From Candidatus Woesebacteria bacterium UBA925 (GTDB taxonomy: Bacteria; Patescibacteriota; Microgenomatia; UBA8517), in NCBI GenBank assembly GCA_002293705.1, contig DBDT01000033.1:1-25600 (forward strand): a DNA stretch of 25,600 bases. Direction: 5' to 3'. The position numbers and the translations under genes are program-made. The notes below the pieces were generated by a model, which had not been told where the DNA came from, searched no databases, and saw only the letters and a program-made list of their open reading frames with translations. This document shows, piece after piece, positions 16,146 through 23,008 of the stretch (its first letter is position 1; the number at the start of each line of letters is the position of its first letter).

Positions 16146-16152
16146 GTAGAAA

Positions 16153-16854
16153 ATGGGTCAAGTAAATACATCCAGTTCATGGCAAAAGGCCAAAGTGGTT
16201 AATACAGTTCAAATAGCCTCAAAAATTAAGGAGGTAGCACTTGAATTACCAGAAAAATTCACCTTCACCCCGGGCCAATACATCAAAGCTAAAATTCATA
16301 TTGGTGACCAAAACATCGAAAGATATTATTCAGTCAGTGCAGCTATTGGAGATAACATACTTAAAATTGCAGTAGAGAAAATTAAAGGAGGAATACTAAG
16401 TGATTTTATCCACAAACTTAAAATAGGGGAAACAATAGCAGTCAAAGGTCCAGCTGGAAAACATTTTATTCTAAATAGACCCAATAGTTTGTTTATATCA
16501 GGAGGGATTGGTATTGCCCCTTTCATGTCAATTGATGAAAAGGTTGCAGAGAGTTCACTTTTTCTTGCAAGTTTCAGGCTTATGAAGGAAATCCCTTGGA
16601 GTGAAAAACTTGGCTGTTGCGACAACGTAAAGTTGTTTGTTACAAGAGAGAAAAACTTAACTACAAGCAATCATGGTGGATTCATACCAAGAAGAATGAA
16701 TATTGCAGACATAAAAGATGCTGTTTTGAAACTTGGGGCGGCTGGGGTATCAATTTACATATGTGGAAGTACAAGCTTTGTTGAAAGTATAAAAACAGAG
16801 ATTGCAGATGCAGAACTTACTGAACTTGAAGTCTTTACCGAAATGTTTGGTTAA
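16153..16854 (+). CDS. FNR-family FAD/NAD(P)H oxidoreductase
   Basis: 233 residues, with a two-domain ferredoxin-NADP reductase-like fold. The N-terminal beta-barrel ends with the FAD-binding RYYSVS (57-62). The NAD(P) domain carries SGGIGIAPFMS (116-126), the later YICGSTSFVESI, and a C-terminal TEMFG with a terminal aromatic as in this family. No [2Fe-2S] or flavodoxin domain is attached, so it must transfer electrons between NAD(P)H and a separate partner; none is encoded nearby. It is cytoplasmic. The start has no Shine-Dalgarno sequence but a TATAGT box 7 nt upstream. Its stop overlaps that of the convergent SIMPL gene by 4 bp. Confidence 0.88.
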   Translation: MGQVNTSSSWQKAKVVNTVQIASKIKEVALELPEKFTFTPGQYIKAKIHIGDQNIERYYSVSAAIGDNILKIAVEKIKGGILSDFIHKLKIGETIAVKGPAGKHFILNRPNSLFISGGIGIAPFMSIDEKVAESSLFLASFRLMKEIPWSEKLGCCDNVKLFVTREKNLTTSNHGGFIPRRMNIADIKDAVLKLGAAGVSIYICGSTSFVESIKTEIADAELTELEVFTEMFG

Positions 16855-17609
16855 CGCTTGTCAAAGTAGAGAGTGACAACAGAAGTGATAGTCTGAGTTC
16901 CTGCTGACAAATCAGCTGCACCACCTGCTGCTGGTACTGAAAGAGCTGCTTTTTCGTAGGCATACATTGGCATTGGGGAGATTACCCCAGGGCTTGATTC
17001 AACAACATTTGTAACAGAACCTAATCTGATTCCAAGACTGTCTGCAATCTTCTTTGCTTGTTCACGAGCGTTAGCAATAGCTTTGTCTCTTGCTTCTGCT
17101 CTGTATTTTTCTGGTGAATCTACAACAAACCTAGTGCCAAGAATTTGATTAGCACCTTCTTTGGTTGCAGTGTCTACTATCTTTGAGGCCAAACTAATAT
17201 CGGTTGTTTTTACTGAAATGTTGATGTTTCCATTGTATCCATTAGGAGTGTTCCTGCCATCAGTCCAGTCGTAGCTTGGAAATACTGAGAAGTTTGTTGT
17301 TTTGATATCTTCTTCTTTAACACCCAAAGCTTTGATGGCTGCAATAAGCTGATTGTTTCTTTCTGAAATTCTTTTTTGAGCATCATCAGCAGTTGGGGCC
17401 TTCTCAACTGAAATGCCAAGCTCAACATAAGCTGTATCTGGAGTGACATCGACTTTACCCTCACCTACAACTGATAGTTCAGTTGAAGTCTGGGATGTTG
17501 TGACAGTAATCGGAAGAGAGAGATTAAATGCTCTAATGGCCCAAAAGCCAAGAAGGACAAAGACTAAAACCAATACGTACTTTGCATAGCTAGACTTAAC
17601 TAAATTCAT
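16851..17609 (-). CDS. SIMPL (DUF541) domain envelope protein
   Basis: 252 residues. One N-terminal membrane helix or signal (about 11-29) is followed by a SIMPL domain: LSVVGEGKVDVTPDTAYVEL is the typical start, then helices (RISERNNQLIAAIKALGV), TTNFSVFPSYDW, and the closing ARDKAIANAREQAKKIADSLG with VTLYFDK. The family is extracytoplasmic and poorly understood; some members are linked to oxidative stress or to kinase signalling. No catalytic residues are known. TATTGT lies 6 nt before the ATG with no Shine-Dalgarno sequence. The 3' end overlaps the flavoreductase gene. Confidence 0.9.
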   Translation of the reverse strand: MNLVKSSYAKYVLVLVFVLLGFWAIRAFNLSLPITVTTSQTSTELSVVGEGKVDVTPDTAYVELGISVEKAPTADDAQKRISERNNQLIAAIKALGVKEEDIKTTNFSVFPSYDWTDGRNTPNGYNGNINISVKTTDISLASKIVDTATKEGANQILGTRFVVDSPEKYRAEARDKAIANAREQAKKIADSLGIRLGSVTNVVESSPGVISPMPMYAYEKAALSVPAAGGAADLSAGTQTITSVVTLYFDKR

Positions 17610-17615
17610 AAACTA

Positions 17616-17621
17616 ACAATA
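17616..17621 (-). promoter_or_regulatory. -10 box of the SIMPL gene
   Basis: TATTGT on the minus strand is followed by TAGTTT (6 nt) and ATG 17609, a leaderless arrangement. Confidence 0.42.
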
Positions 17622-17677
17622 CAATAGCCCAAAGAGTTTTTCAATAATATGGCCTGGAAAACATAAGCCCTTGGTGA

Positions 17678-17683
17678 TATATT
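17678..17683 (+). promoter_or_regulatory. -10 box of hpf
   Basis: TATATT is followed by 8 nt and ATG 17692. This favours the ATG over the upstream in-frame TTG. Confidence 0.42.
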
Positions 17684-17691
17684 CCAAGTTA

Positions 17692-18018
17692 ATGAGACTA
17701 CAAATAGTTGGAGACGGAATCGAGATTGATGACAGGATAAAAACAATTATTGACGAGAAGTTTGTTTACGAAATTGACAAGCTATTGCCTCAGATGGATG
17801 AGGATTTAAAAACTGGAACTCTTAGGCTCACCAAAGAAACCCATCACGACAAAAAATATCGACTTATCTTCAACATGGATCTTCCGGGACAAGGTGGGGT
17901 GATATTTTCTGAAGAGAGTGGCGAGGACATGTTAAATGTTCTTATTGCACTCAAGAAAGAAGTTTCAAGGCAAATCAAAGACTACAAAGAAGAGAGAGAA
18001 GACGCACGAAAAAGCTAA
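17692..18018 (+). CDS. hpf: Short ribosome hibernation-promoting factor (HPF/RaiA family)
   Basis: 108 residues from ATG 17692 (MRLQIVGDGIEIDD). In this family a beta-alpha-beta-beta-beta-alpha domain binds the small ribosomal subunit at the mRNA/tRNA channel in slow-growing cells. Visible signatures are IEIDDRIKTIIDEKF, the basic RLTKETHHDKKYRLIF and the terminal EESGEDMLNVLIALKKEVSRQIKDYKE. Only the short form is present; the C-terminal dimerisation domain of long HPF is absent. A TTG at 17671 is in frame, but TATATT ends 8 nt before ATG 17692, so the TTG would lie upstream of transcription. It may be co-transcribed with the gene at 18055, 36 bp downstream. Confidence 0.88.
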   Translation: MRLQIVGDGIEIDDRIKTIIDEKFVYEIDKLLPQMDEDLKTGTLRLTKETHHDKKYRLIFNMDLPGQGGVIFSEESGEDMLNVLIALKKEVSRQIKDYKEEREDARKS

Positions 18019-18054
18019 GGTCTGAATTGAGGTATCAAGCATAGGAGGTAGTGA

Positions 18055-18342
18055 ATGTATACACTGATTGTTTTCGTAGTAATACTTGTCACAAACAGTT
18101 TTATCGCAGGCTTAGCCATTTACACCAAGAGCAAGGGGCCAAGATGGCTCGAGCTGTTACTGTCAATTGTCTATGGACTGCTAAACCTGCTCTCCTTTTG
18201 GTCGCTTGCCCTACTAGTTAGGCTAGATTTTGGAAATTTTGATGAAGTACTAGCTTGTGGTCTGTCGGTTGTGATGACTTTAGTTTTAATCGCAGTGTCT
18301 TGCGAGATAGGTGTTCTCATATCAAAAACCCTTAAGGGTTGA
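18055..18342 (+). CDS. Small three-helix membrane protein, unknown
   Basis: 95 residues, three predicted membrane helices at about 2-23, 32-54 and 66-90, with short polar loops (TKSKGPRW and DFGNFDE). The start is set by AGGAGGTAG, a near-perfect Shine-Dalgarno sequence just upstream of the ATG. It follows hpf by 36 bp and is followed by a UUCG hairpin terminator. Family unknown. It is like the gene at 749 in length, topology and ribosome site. Confidence 0.7.
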   Translation: MYTLIVFVVILVTNSFIAGLAIYTKSKGPRWLELLLSIVYGLLNLLSFWSLALLVRLDFGNFDEVLACGLSVVMTLVLIAVSCEIGVLISKTLKG

Positions 18343-18358
18343 TGGCAAGCATCAATTT

Positions 18359-18385
18359 CTCTGCGCTTCGGCGCAGAGTTATTTT
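18359..18385 (+). terminator. Intrinsic terminator with UUCG tetraloop
   Basis: CTCTGCGC (18359-18366), TTCG, GCGCAGAG (18371-18378), then TTATTTT. The perfect 8 bp GC-rich stem, very stable tetraloop and T-rich tail make this the best intrinsic terminator in the window, for the plus-strand gene at 18055. Its tail overlaps the typA stop codon (18379-18381). Confidence 0.85.
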
Positions 18386-20199
18386 CCACTTCTTTCTGCT
18401 CTTCTGCGGTCTACCTCAGTGAGATGCTTTTTTCTAAGCCTCAAAGAGTGAGGTGTTATCTCAAGTAGTTCATCAGACTCCAAAAAGTCCAGAGATTGCT
18501 CAAGTGACAGAGTTGTAGCTGGGGCCAGCTGAATTATTCCATCGCTACTGGTGCTTCTCATATTTGTAAGCTTTTTGCCTTTACAAATATTCATGATCAT
18601 GTCCTCCTCTTTGGCATTTTGACCTACAATCATACCCTCGTATACTTTTGTAGCAGGCTCGATAAAGGTAACACCTCTCTCTTGAGCTGCTGCTAGTCCA
18701 TATGCCAAGGCCTCACCCATCTGATCGCTGATAATAACTCCCCTCCTCATGCTTGGAATTGACTTTCCAACAGGTTCATATCCCAATAGTTGAGAGCTCA
18801 TAAGAATTGTTCCCTTGGTCATTGTGAGAAGTAGACTTCTTAATCCAATAAGAGCACGGGTTGGCATTCTGTAGACAAATTGTGTCTCAACCTCACTGGC
18901 TGGCTCTTGAGAAAGCATGACACCAAATCGCTTGCCAAATTCTTGATTAATTACCCCCTGGAATTCATTTGGAACAACTACTGTAACCTCTTCAACAGGC
19001 TCAAGCTTTCCATTTTCAGTATCTTTAACAATAACCTCTGGCTTGGCAACTTCCATTTCATAGCCTTCTCTCCTCATGGTCTCAAGAAGGACTGATAGGT
19101 GCAACTCTCCCCTGCCTGACAAGAGAAACTTTCCATTACCCATAAACTCAACACGTAAACTTAGGTTACTTTCAAGCTCTCTTCTAAGTCGCTCCTCGAT
19201 TTGCCTACTAGTAGTAAACTCACCTTCCTGGCCAGCAAATGGGGAGGTGTTGGGACCCATAAGCATGTGCAAGGTTGGCTCAGCAATTGCTATGGCTGGC
19301 AAGCTCTCAGTGTCACTTGGATCAGATACTGTCTTTCCGATTGTTACATCAGAGATTCCAGAAAACGCCACAACATCTCCAGCGTAAGCCTCTTCGACTT
19401 CTATCCTCTCTAGGCCTCGGTATGAGAAGACCTTCTCTACAGTCTTGATTGACTGTGGCTGATCAGTAACTATTACTTTTTGCTTTGAAGAAACCTTGCC
19501 GCTGTTGATTTTTCCGATAATGATTCTGCCTAGATGTGGGTCATAATCCATCGAGGTTACAACCATCTTGAAAGCTGCATTGATATCAGCTTTTGGAGCA
19601 GGAACTGAGTCTAAAATGGTATCAAGTATTGGAGTTACATCCGCCTCTTGATTAATATCATCCGGCATCTCGACAAAGGCTGCTCCACGTCTTCCGATTG
19701 CGTAAAGTACTGGGAAATCAAGCTGTGAATCATTTGCAGCAAGCTCCAGGAACAAAGTCTCGATTTTATCTCTAACCTCAGTAACCCTGGCGTATGGTTT
19801 GTCAATTTTATTGATAACCACAATGATTTTGAGCCCCAAAGAGAGAGCTTTTCTTAATACGAATCTTGTTTGAGGCATTGGCCCCTCGTGGGCATCAACA
19901 ATTAGTAGTGCCCCATCAGCCATTCCAAGGGTTCTCTCAACCTCACCTGAGAAGTCAGCATGGCCGGGTGTATCAATGATGTTGATTTTGGCGTCTTTGT
20001 AGATAATTGCGCAGTTTTTTGCTAAAATTGTGATACCGCGTTCGCGCTCAAGCTCATTACGGTCGAGTATTCGCTCCACCTGCATTTCTTCCTGATTTTC
20101 TCGGAAAGTATGTGTTTGTTTAAGTAGAGCATCAACCAGTGTTGTTTTGCCGTGGTCGACGTGCGCAATCACTGCGACATTTCGGATAGTTTGAGACAT
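18379..20199 (-). CDS. typA: GTPase TypA/BipA
   Basis: 606 residues from ATG 20199, typical for the family. A translational GTPase related to EF-G that associates with the ribosome and influences 50S assembly and stress adaptation. G-motifs: AHVDHGKTT (12-20), DTPGHADFSGEVERT, NKIDKPYAR. Domain II, an EF-G-like domain III/V and a C-terminal TypA-specific domain follow (GEALAYGLAAAQERG, KEEDMIMNICKGKKLTNMRS, GIIQLAP). The frame extends 9 codons upstream, but MSQTIRNVAVIAHVDHG is the conserved start and TATACT lies 8 nt before it, with TTGTAC 17 nt further up. It is divergent from the gene at 20217, whose ATG is only 17 bp away. Confidence 0.97.
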   Translation of the reverse strand: MSQTIRNVAVIAHVDHGKTTLVDALLKQTHTFRENQEEMQVERILDRNELERERGITILAKNCAIIYKDAKINIIDTPGHADFSGEVERTLGMADGALLIVDAHEGPMPQTRFVLRKALSLGLKIIVVINKIDKPYARVTEVRDKIETLFLELAANDSQLDFPVLYAIGRRGAAFVEMPDDINQEADVTPILDTILDSVPAPKADINAAFKMVVTSMDYDPHLGRIIIGKINSGKVSSKQKVIVTDQPQSIKTVEKVFSYRGLERIEVEEAYAGDVVAFSGISDVTIGKTVSDPSDTESLPAIAIAEPTLHMLMGPNTSPFAGQEGEFTTSRQIEERLRRELESNLSLRVEFMGNGKFLLSGRGELHLSVLLETMRREGYEMEVAKPEVIVKDTENGKLEPVEEVTVVVPNEFQGVINQEFGKRFGVMLSQEPASEVETQFVYRMPTRALIGLRSLLLTMTKGTILMSSQLLGYEPVGKSIPSMRRGVIISDQMGEALAYGLAAAQERGVTFIEPATKVYEGMIVGQNAKEEDMIMNICKGKKLTNMRSTSSDGIIQLAPATTLSLEQSLDFLESDELLEITPHSLRLRKKHLTEVDRRRAERSGK

Positions 20200-20204
20200 A
20201 GGTA

Positions 20205-20213
20205 CATAGTATA
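20205..20213. promoter_or_regulatory. Overlapping divergent -10 boxes (typA and gene at 20217)
   Basis: Minus strand: TATACT (20213-20208), 8 nt before the typA ATG at 20199. Plus strand: CATAGT (20205-20210), 6 nt before ATG 20217. The boxes overlap, so the two promoters probably exclude each other. Confidence 0.45.
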
Positions 20214-20216
20214 GCA

Positions 20217-20705
20217 ATGGGAACACCTAAGTACAAAAACCAATTAGAAAAAATCAGTTTTGCCATCATCAGATGGACGGGTACGCCGTGGGCAATTTTG
20301 GTCCACACGCTCGTTTTTGCATCATTTTTTGGTCTAATCTTTCTTGGAGTTGATAGCGACAGCATAATGCTTATTTTGACCACAGCGGTGTCACTTGAGG
20401 CAATCTACCTCTCTTTGTTCATCCAAATGAGTGTTAACAAAAACACAGAAAGTCTTTCTGAAGTTGAAGAGGATATCGACCGAACTCAAGAAGATGTTGA
20501 AGACATTGAAGGAGCCTTAATAACTGTTGCTTCGTCTGTTAAGGAGATAGAAGAAGATGTTGAGGATATTAGCGAAGAGGTGGACGAAGATGGGGATGAG
20601 ACTAGTGCACTTAAAAAACAAGTAGACGCCCTGTCTCACGACGTTGCCATTATAAAAGAGGCAGTGCTTCAGTTGAAAAACTCTTCTACTCGCCTCTCCT
20701 CCTGA
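20217..20705 (+). CDS. Two-helix membrane protein with a long acidic coiled coil
   Basis: 162 residues. A basic N-terminus is followed by two membrane helices (about 26-43 and 48-68), then a Glu/Asp-rich coiled coil from about 78 to 155 with repeated VEEDIDRTQEDVEDIE-like heptads. The membrane part (LIFLGVDSDSIMLI, then AIYLSLFIQMSVNKNTES) is reminiscent of DUF1003 or low-affinity-iron-permease-type proteins, but I would not assign either. Both termini are probably cytoplasmic. Function unknown; a scaffold or oligomeric role is possible from the coiled coil. The last 37 bp overlap the convergent PsiE-like gene. Confidence 0.68.
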   Translation: MGTPKYKNQLEKISFAIIRWTGTPWAILVHTLVFASFFGLIFLGVDSDSIMLILTTAVSLEAIYLSLFIQMSVNKNTESLSEVEEDIDRTQEDVEDIEGALITVASSVKEIEEDVEDISEEVDEDGDETSALKKQVDALSHDVAIIKEAVLQLKNSSTRLSS

Positions 20706-21067
20706 GATGGCTTCAAGATTTTCACGTTAATTATTGCCAATATTGCAAAGGCGACAATACCCAAAAGAACATCTGACGCGGTTAAGTCTGGCTTTAATAG
20801 CTTTCTTGCAATCACAAAGGTCAAAAGGTCAGACACTGCGTGTATGTCGTGTGTAACCAAGAGCCTTACAAGCTCAAAGGCAACTAAGGCTATAAGTATC
20901 CTATTGATAAATTCATAGAAAACCACGCTATCGCTCCAGTTGGACGACAAGAGGATAGAAATCGTCCCAAATGAATAAAGAACAACACCAACTAGCACAG
21001 GAAGTGCCAGTATTTGCTCCCCGAGGTAAACAGATTTTCTAATAATTATTTTTAGATTCGATAACAT
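20669..21067 (-). CDS. PsiE-like four-helix membrane protein
   Basis: 132 residues with about four membrane helices. LVRLLVTHDIHAVSDLLTFVIARKLLKPDLTA strongly resembles the conserved core of the phosphate-starvation-inducible PsiE family (His-Asp before a helix, then the IARK motif). I place it there with moderate confidence; the molecular function of the family is unknown. The ATG follows CATAAT by 5 nt, within a palindrome shared with the divergent kinase-like gene. The C-terminus overlaps the coiled-coil gene by 37 bp. Confidence 0.72.
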   Translation of the reverse strand: MLSNLKIIIRKSVYLGEQILALPVLVGVVLYSFGTISILLSSNWSDSVVFYEFINRILIALVAFELVRLLVTHDIHAVSDLLTFVIARKLLKPDLTASDVLLGIVAFAILAIINVKILKPSQEERRVEEFFN

Positions 21068-21087
21068 GGCATATTATGCCGTATAAT
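21068..21087. promoter_or_regulatory. Divergent leaderless promoters with a palindrome
   Basis: GGCATATTATGCC (21068-21080) is a perfect palindrome around one T. It contains the minus-strand CATAAT (21078-21073), 5 nt from ATG 21067. Plus-strand TATAAT (21082-21087) lies 5 nt before ATG 21093. The palindrome could be an operator. Confidence 0.5.
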
Positions 21088-21092
21088 TGACT

Positions 21093-21737
21093 ATGGGGTC
21101 AAACTTGTTACAAAAAATTGAGAGGCGATACGCAAAAAAGTACATCAAGAGTTTTAAAAACGATGAACTAATCCTGGGCAGACTGGTTGGACAGGGATTG
21201 TTTCATGTTGTTTACAAACTTGGTAAAAACAAAGTAGTAAAAGTGCCACTAAGGCCGCCGATTTCAAAAAAATTAGTTAGACAACTTTATGAAAATGAGC
21301 TGCAAAGCATTAAGCTGTTAAACACTTACTTCAAAGGCTTAATTCCAAAAACTGAAGTTATTTTAAGCCCAAAAAAGCACAAGTACATCATCATCCAAGA
21401 AGTGGTTCAGAGGGGAAGTCCGGTTTTGCCTACCCACAAAGAGATGGTTCGAAAAGTTTACCTAAAAAACAAAGAGTTGATAAACAAAGAGGGTCTTGCC
21501 CTGGACTTTTTGGGTTTGGTTGGCCTAAAAAGCTGCCTAAATGCAGTCTTCAACAAAGAGATAATCCCAAAAATGACAAATATTCTAATTTCAAAGTCTA
21601 ATAGAGTTTTCATTGTGGACACAAACCTGCTTGAGCTGAAACTACACACAAAGACTGTAAGAACCATTATATTTTGGATTAGAGATAGATTTCGCTGGGA
21701 GTTGACTAAATTTTTTCTGAAGATGTATTTTTTGTAA
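21093..21737 (+). CDS. Protein-kinase-like fold protein, atypical
   Basis: 215 residues or slightly fewer, from ATG 21093. LVGQGLFHVVYKLGKNKVVKV (about 31-51) looks like a glycine-rich loop (Gly33, Gly35) followed by a VxK lysine (Lys50). YENELQSIKLL fits helix C with its Glu, YIIIQEVV fits the hinge, and NILISKSNRVFIVDTNLLE fits the catalytic Asn and a DFG-like Asp (VDTN). No HRD motif is obvious. It could be a small sugar/lipid kinase of the RIO, Kdo or aminoglycoside-kinase type, or a pseudokinase. It is very Lys-rich. A TTG at 21087 is in frame but overlaps the TATAAT box, so ATG 21093 is preferred. A strong hairpin follows. Confidence 0.68.
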   Translation: MGSNLLQKIERRYAKKYIKSFKNDELILGRLVGQGLFHVVYKLGKNKVVKVPLRPPISKKLVRQLYENELQSIKLLNTYFKGLIPKTEVILSPKKHKYIIIQEVVQRGSPVLPTHKEMVRKVYLKNKELINKEGLALDFLGLVGLKSCLNAVFNKEIIPKMTNILISKSNRVFIVDTNLLELKLHTKTVRTIIFWIRDRFRWELTKFFLKMYFL

Positions 21738-21744
21738 GGCTAGT

Positions 21745-21773
21745 GTTGTGCCTGGGGAAAACCCAGGCACAAC
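21745..21773. terminator. Perfect 12 bp hairpin between convergent genes
   Basis: GTTGTGCCTGGG (21745-21756) pairs with CCCAGGCACAAC (21762-21773) around GAAAA. It lies 8 bp after the kinase-like gene and 20 bp beyond the end of the fasciclin gene on the other strand. No T-run follows on either strand. It resembles the 1586-1615 hairpin in stem bases and A-rich loop. Confidence 0.68.
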
Positions 21774-21792
21774 CACCGTATATCCTTAAGCA

Positions 21793-22368
21793 TTACTTTG
21801 GAAGTAAAACAGTATCAATAACATGTATTACCCCGTTGCTTGCCGCAACATCGACCGCAACAACATTTGCGTTGTTAACCATCACTTTTCCTTGATTTAC
21901 CGTAACAGCAACTTCTTGACCTTGAACTGTTTTTGCTGATTTAAGCTTAACCACATCAGCAGAACCCACCTTACCTGAGACAACGTGGTAAGTAAGAACT
22001 TCGGTTAACTTTTTAGGGTCAGCCAAAAGTGCATCCAGGGTTGCCTTAGGTACTTTTGCAAAAGCTTCATCAGTTGGCGCAAACACGGTAAATGGGCCAT
22101 TTGAAGACAAGGTTTCAACCAAGCCAGCGGCTTGTACTGCAGCAACCAAAGTATTGAAACTTCCATTTGCAACAGCAACATCCACTATTGTTCCTGGCAT
22201 TTTTTCATCCATGCCATTTGAACCCATTTTGTTTTCAGTGTTAGCTTCCTTTGAAACTGGTGAAGAAGTAGGAGCCGGAGCTTGAGAGCTACTTCCTTGA
22301 CTGACAAGAAAAGCAACAACCAAACCAACAGCAATAACACCAATAATTATAGGCATTGTGTTTTTCAT
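21793..22368 (-). CDS. Membrane-anchored fasciclin (FAS1) domain protein
   Basis: 191 residues. One membrane helix at about 5-23, a Ser/Pro/Ala-rich spacer to about 55, then one FAS1 domain to the end. Family hallmarks: TIVDVAVANGSFNTLVAAVQAAGL, the H1 motif GPFTVFAPTDEAFAKVP, LLADPKKLTEVLTYHVVSGK, and the closing NGVIHVIDTVLLPK. FAS1 domains mediate cell-surface adhesion to proteins or polysaccharides; it probably sits on the outer face. Its ATG overlaps the tetR stop (ATGA, 22368-22365), so the two are translationally coupled and probably controlled together. Confidence 0.95.
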   Translation of the reverse strand: MKNTMPIIIGVIAVGLVVAFLVSQGSSSQAPAPTSSPVSKEANTENKMGSNGMDEKMPGTIVDVAVANGSFNTLVAAVQAAGLVETLSSNGPFTVFAPTDEAFAKVPKATLDALLADPKKLTEVLTYHVVSGKVGSADVVKLKSAKTVQGQEVAVTVNQGKVMVNNANVVAVDVAASNGVIHVIDTVLLPK

Positions 22369-22961
22369 TTAGTTTTGATCTTCACCCCCTTTCGATTGTC
22401 ATCAATTTTCAAATTTTCAAATGCGCCAGGATAGAGAAATTCTGTAACATAGTCGACCAACTCTTCTCTCTCTGAATTTGTTGGCATATTAGGGAAATAT
22501 TCAAGAGCAAATCCATTTACTGCATGGGTCATAACTTTAGCCTTTTGCATACTGTCTTTTGTATCACCCAATATTTCAAGCATGTGCGTGCATGCAGTTT
22601 CAGGTACATAACCTGATTTATTTTTAGGAAAGTTGTTTTTGAAGTGTAGAAAATACTTCATAATCGCAACTATCTCCTCCATGTGCTCTATCTGAAAATC
22701 CACTCTTTGCCTTAATAGTTCTTTTTTGTCTTCAGTTGGTGGTAGATTTTTTCGCGCCAAACCAAGTTGCTTTGTAGTGAAATTAAACATCTCCAAAAGA
22801 AGTGAGTCTCGGTCCGAATAGTAGTGATAAAAAACTGAAGGTGATATACCAACTTCTTTGGCCAAGCTTCGCATGCTTGCACCCTCAGGGCCACTTAAGG
22901 CAAAAACTCTTCTCACATTTATCAAAATCTCTTCCTTGGATGCAATCTTTTTGGTTGGCAC
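22365..22961 (-). CDS. TetR-family transcriptional regulator, GTG start
   Basis: 198 residues from GTG 22961. The N-terminal helix-turn-helix (about 8-55) is typical: INVRRVFALSGPEGASMRSLAKEVGISPSVFYHYYSDRDSLLLEMF. The rest is an alpha-helical ligand-binding and dimerisation domain whose ligand cannot be told. GTG is chosen because TAAAAT lies 6 nt before it and MPTKKIASKEEI leads straight into helix 1; an ATG at 22969 region is in another frame. A 16 bp palindrome sits at 22974-22989, touching the -10 box, so the protein probably represses its own operon, which also holds the FAS1 adhesin gene. Confidence 0.93.
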   Translation of the reverse strand: MPTKKIASKEEILINVRRVFALSGPEGASMRSLAKEVGISPSVFYHYYSDRDSLLLEMFNFTTKQLGLARKNLPPTEDKKELLRQRVDFQIEHMEEIVAIMKYFLHFKNNFPKNKSGYVPETACTHMLEILGDTKDSMQKAKVMTHAVNGFALEYFPNMPTNSEREELVDYVTEFLYPGAFENLKIDDNRKGVKIKTK

Positions 22962-22967
22962 AAAATC

Positions 22968-22973
22968 ATTTTA
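22968..22973 (-). promoter_or_regulatory. -10 box of the tetR-fasciclin operon
   Basis: Minus-strand TAAAAT is followed by GATTTT (6 nt) and GTG 22961. A leaderless start on GTG is predicted. TATAAA at 22975-22970 is an alternative register. Confidence 0.5.
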
Positions 22974-22989
22974 TAGAACACTTGTTCTA
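22974..22989. promoter_or_regulatory. Probable TetR operator
   Basis: TAGAACA (22974-22980), CT, TGTTCTA (22983-22989): perfect 7 bp arms with a 2 bp centre. It lies next to the -10 box of tetR and fills the -10/-35 spacer, so binding would block RNA polymerase. Form and place fit a TetR-family autoregulatory operator. Confidence 0.75.
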
Positions 22990-23008
22990 AAAGAAAGTGT
23001 TAACCAGT

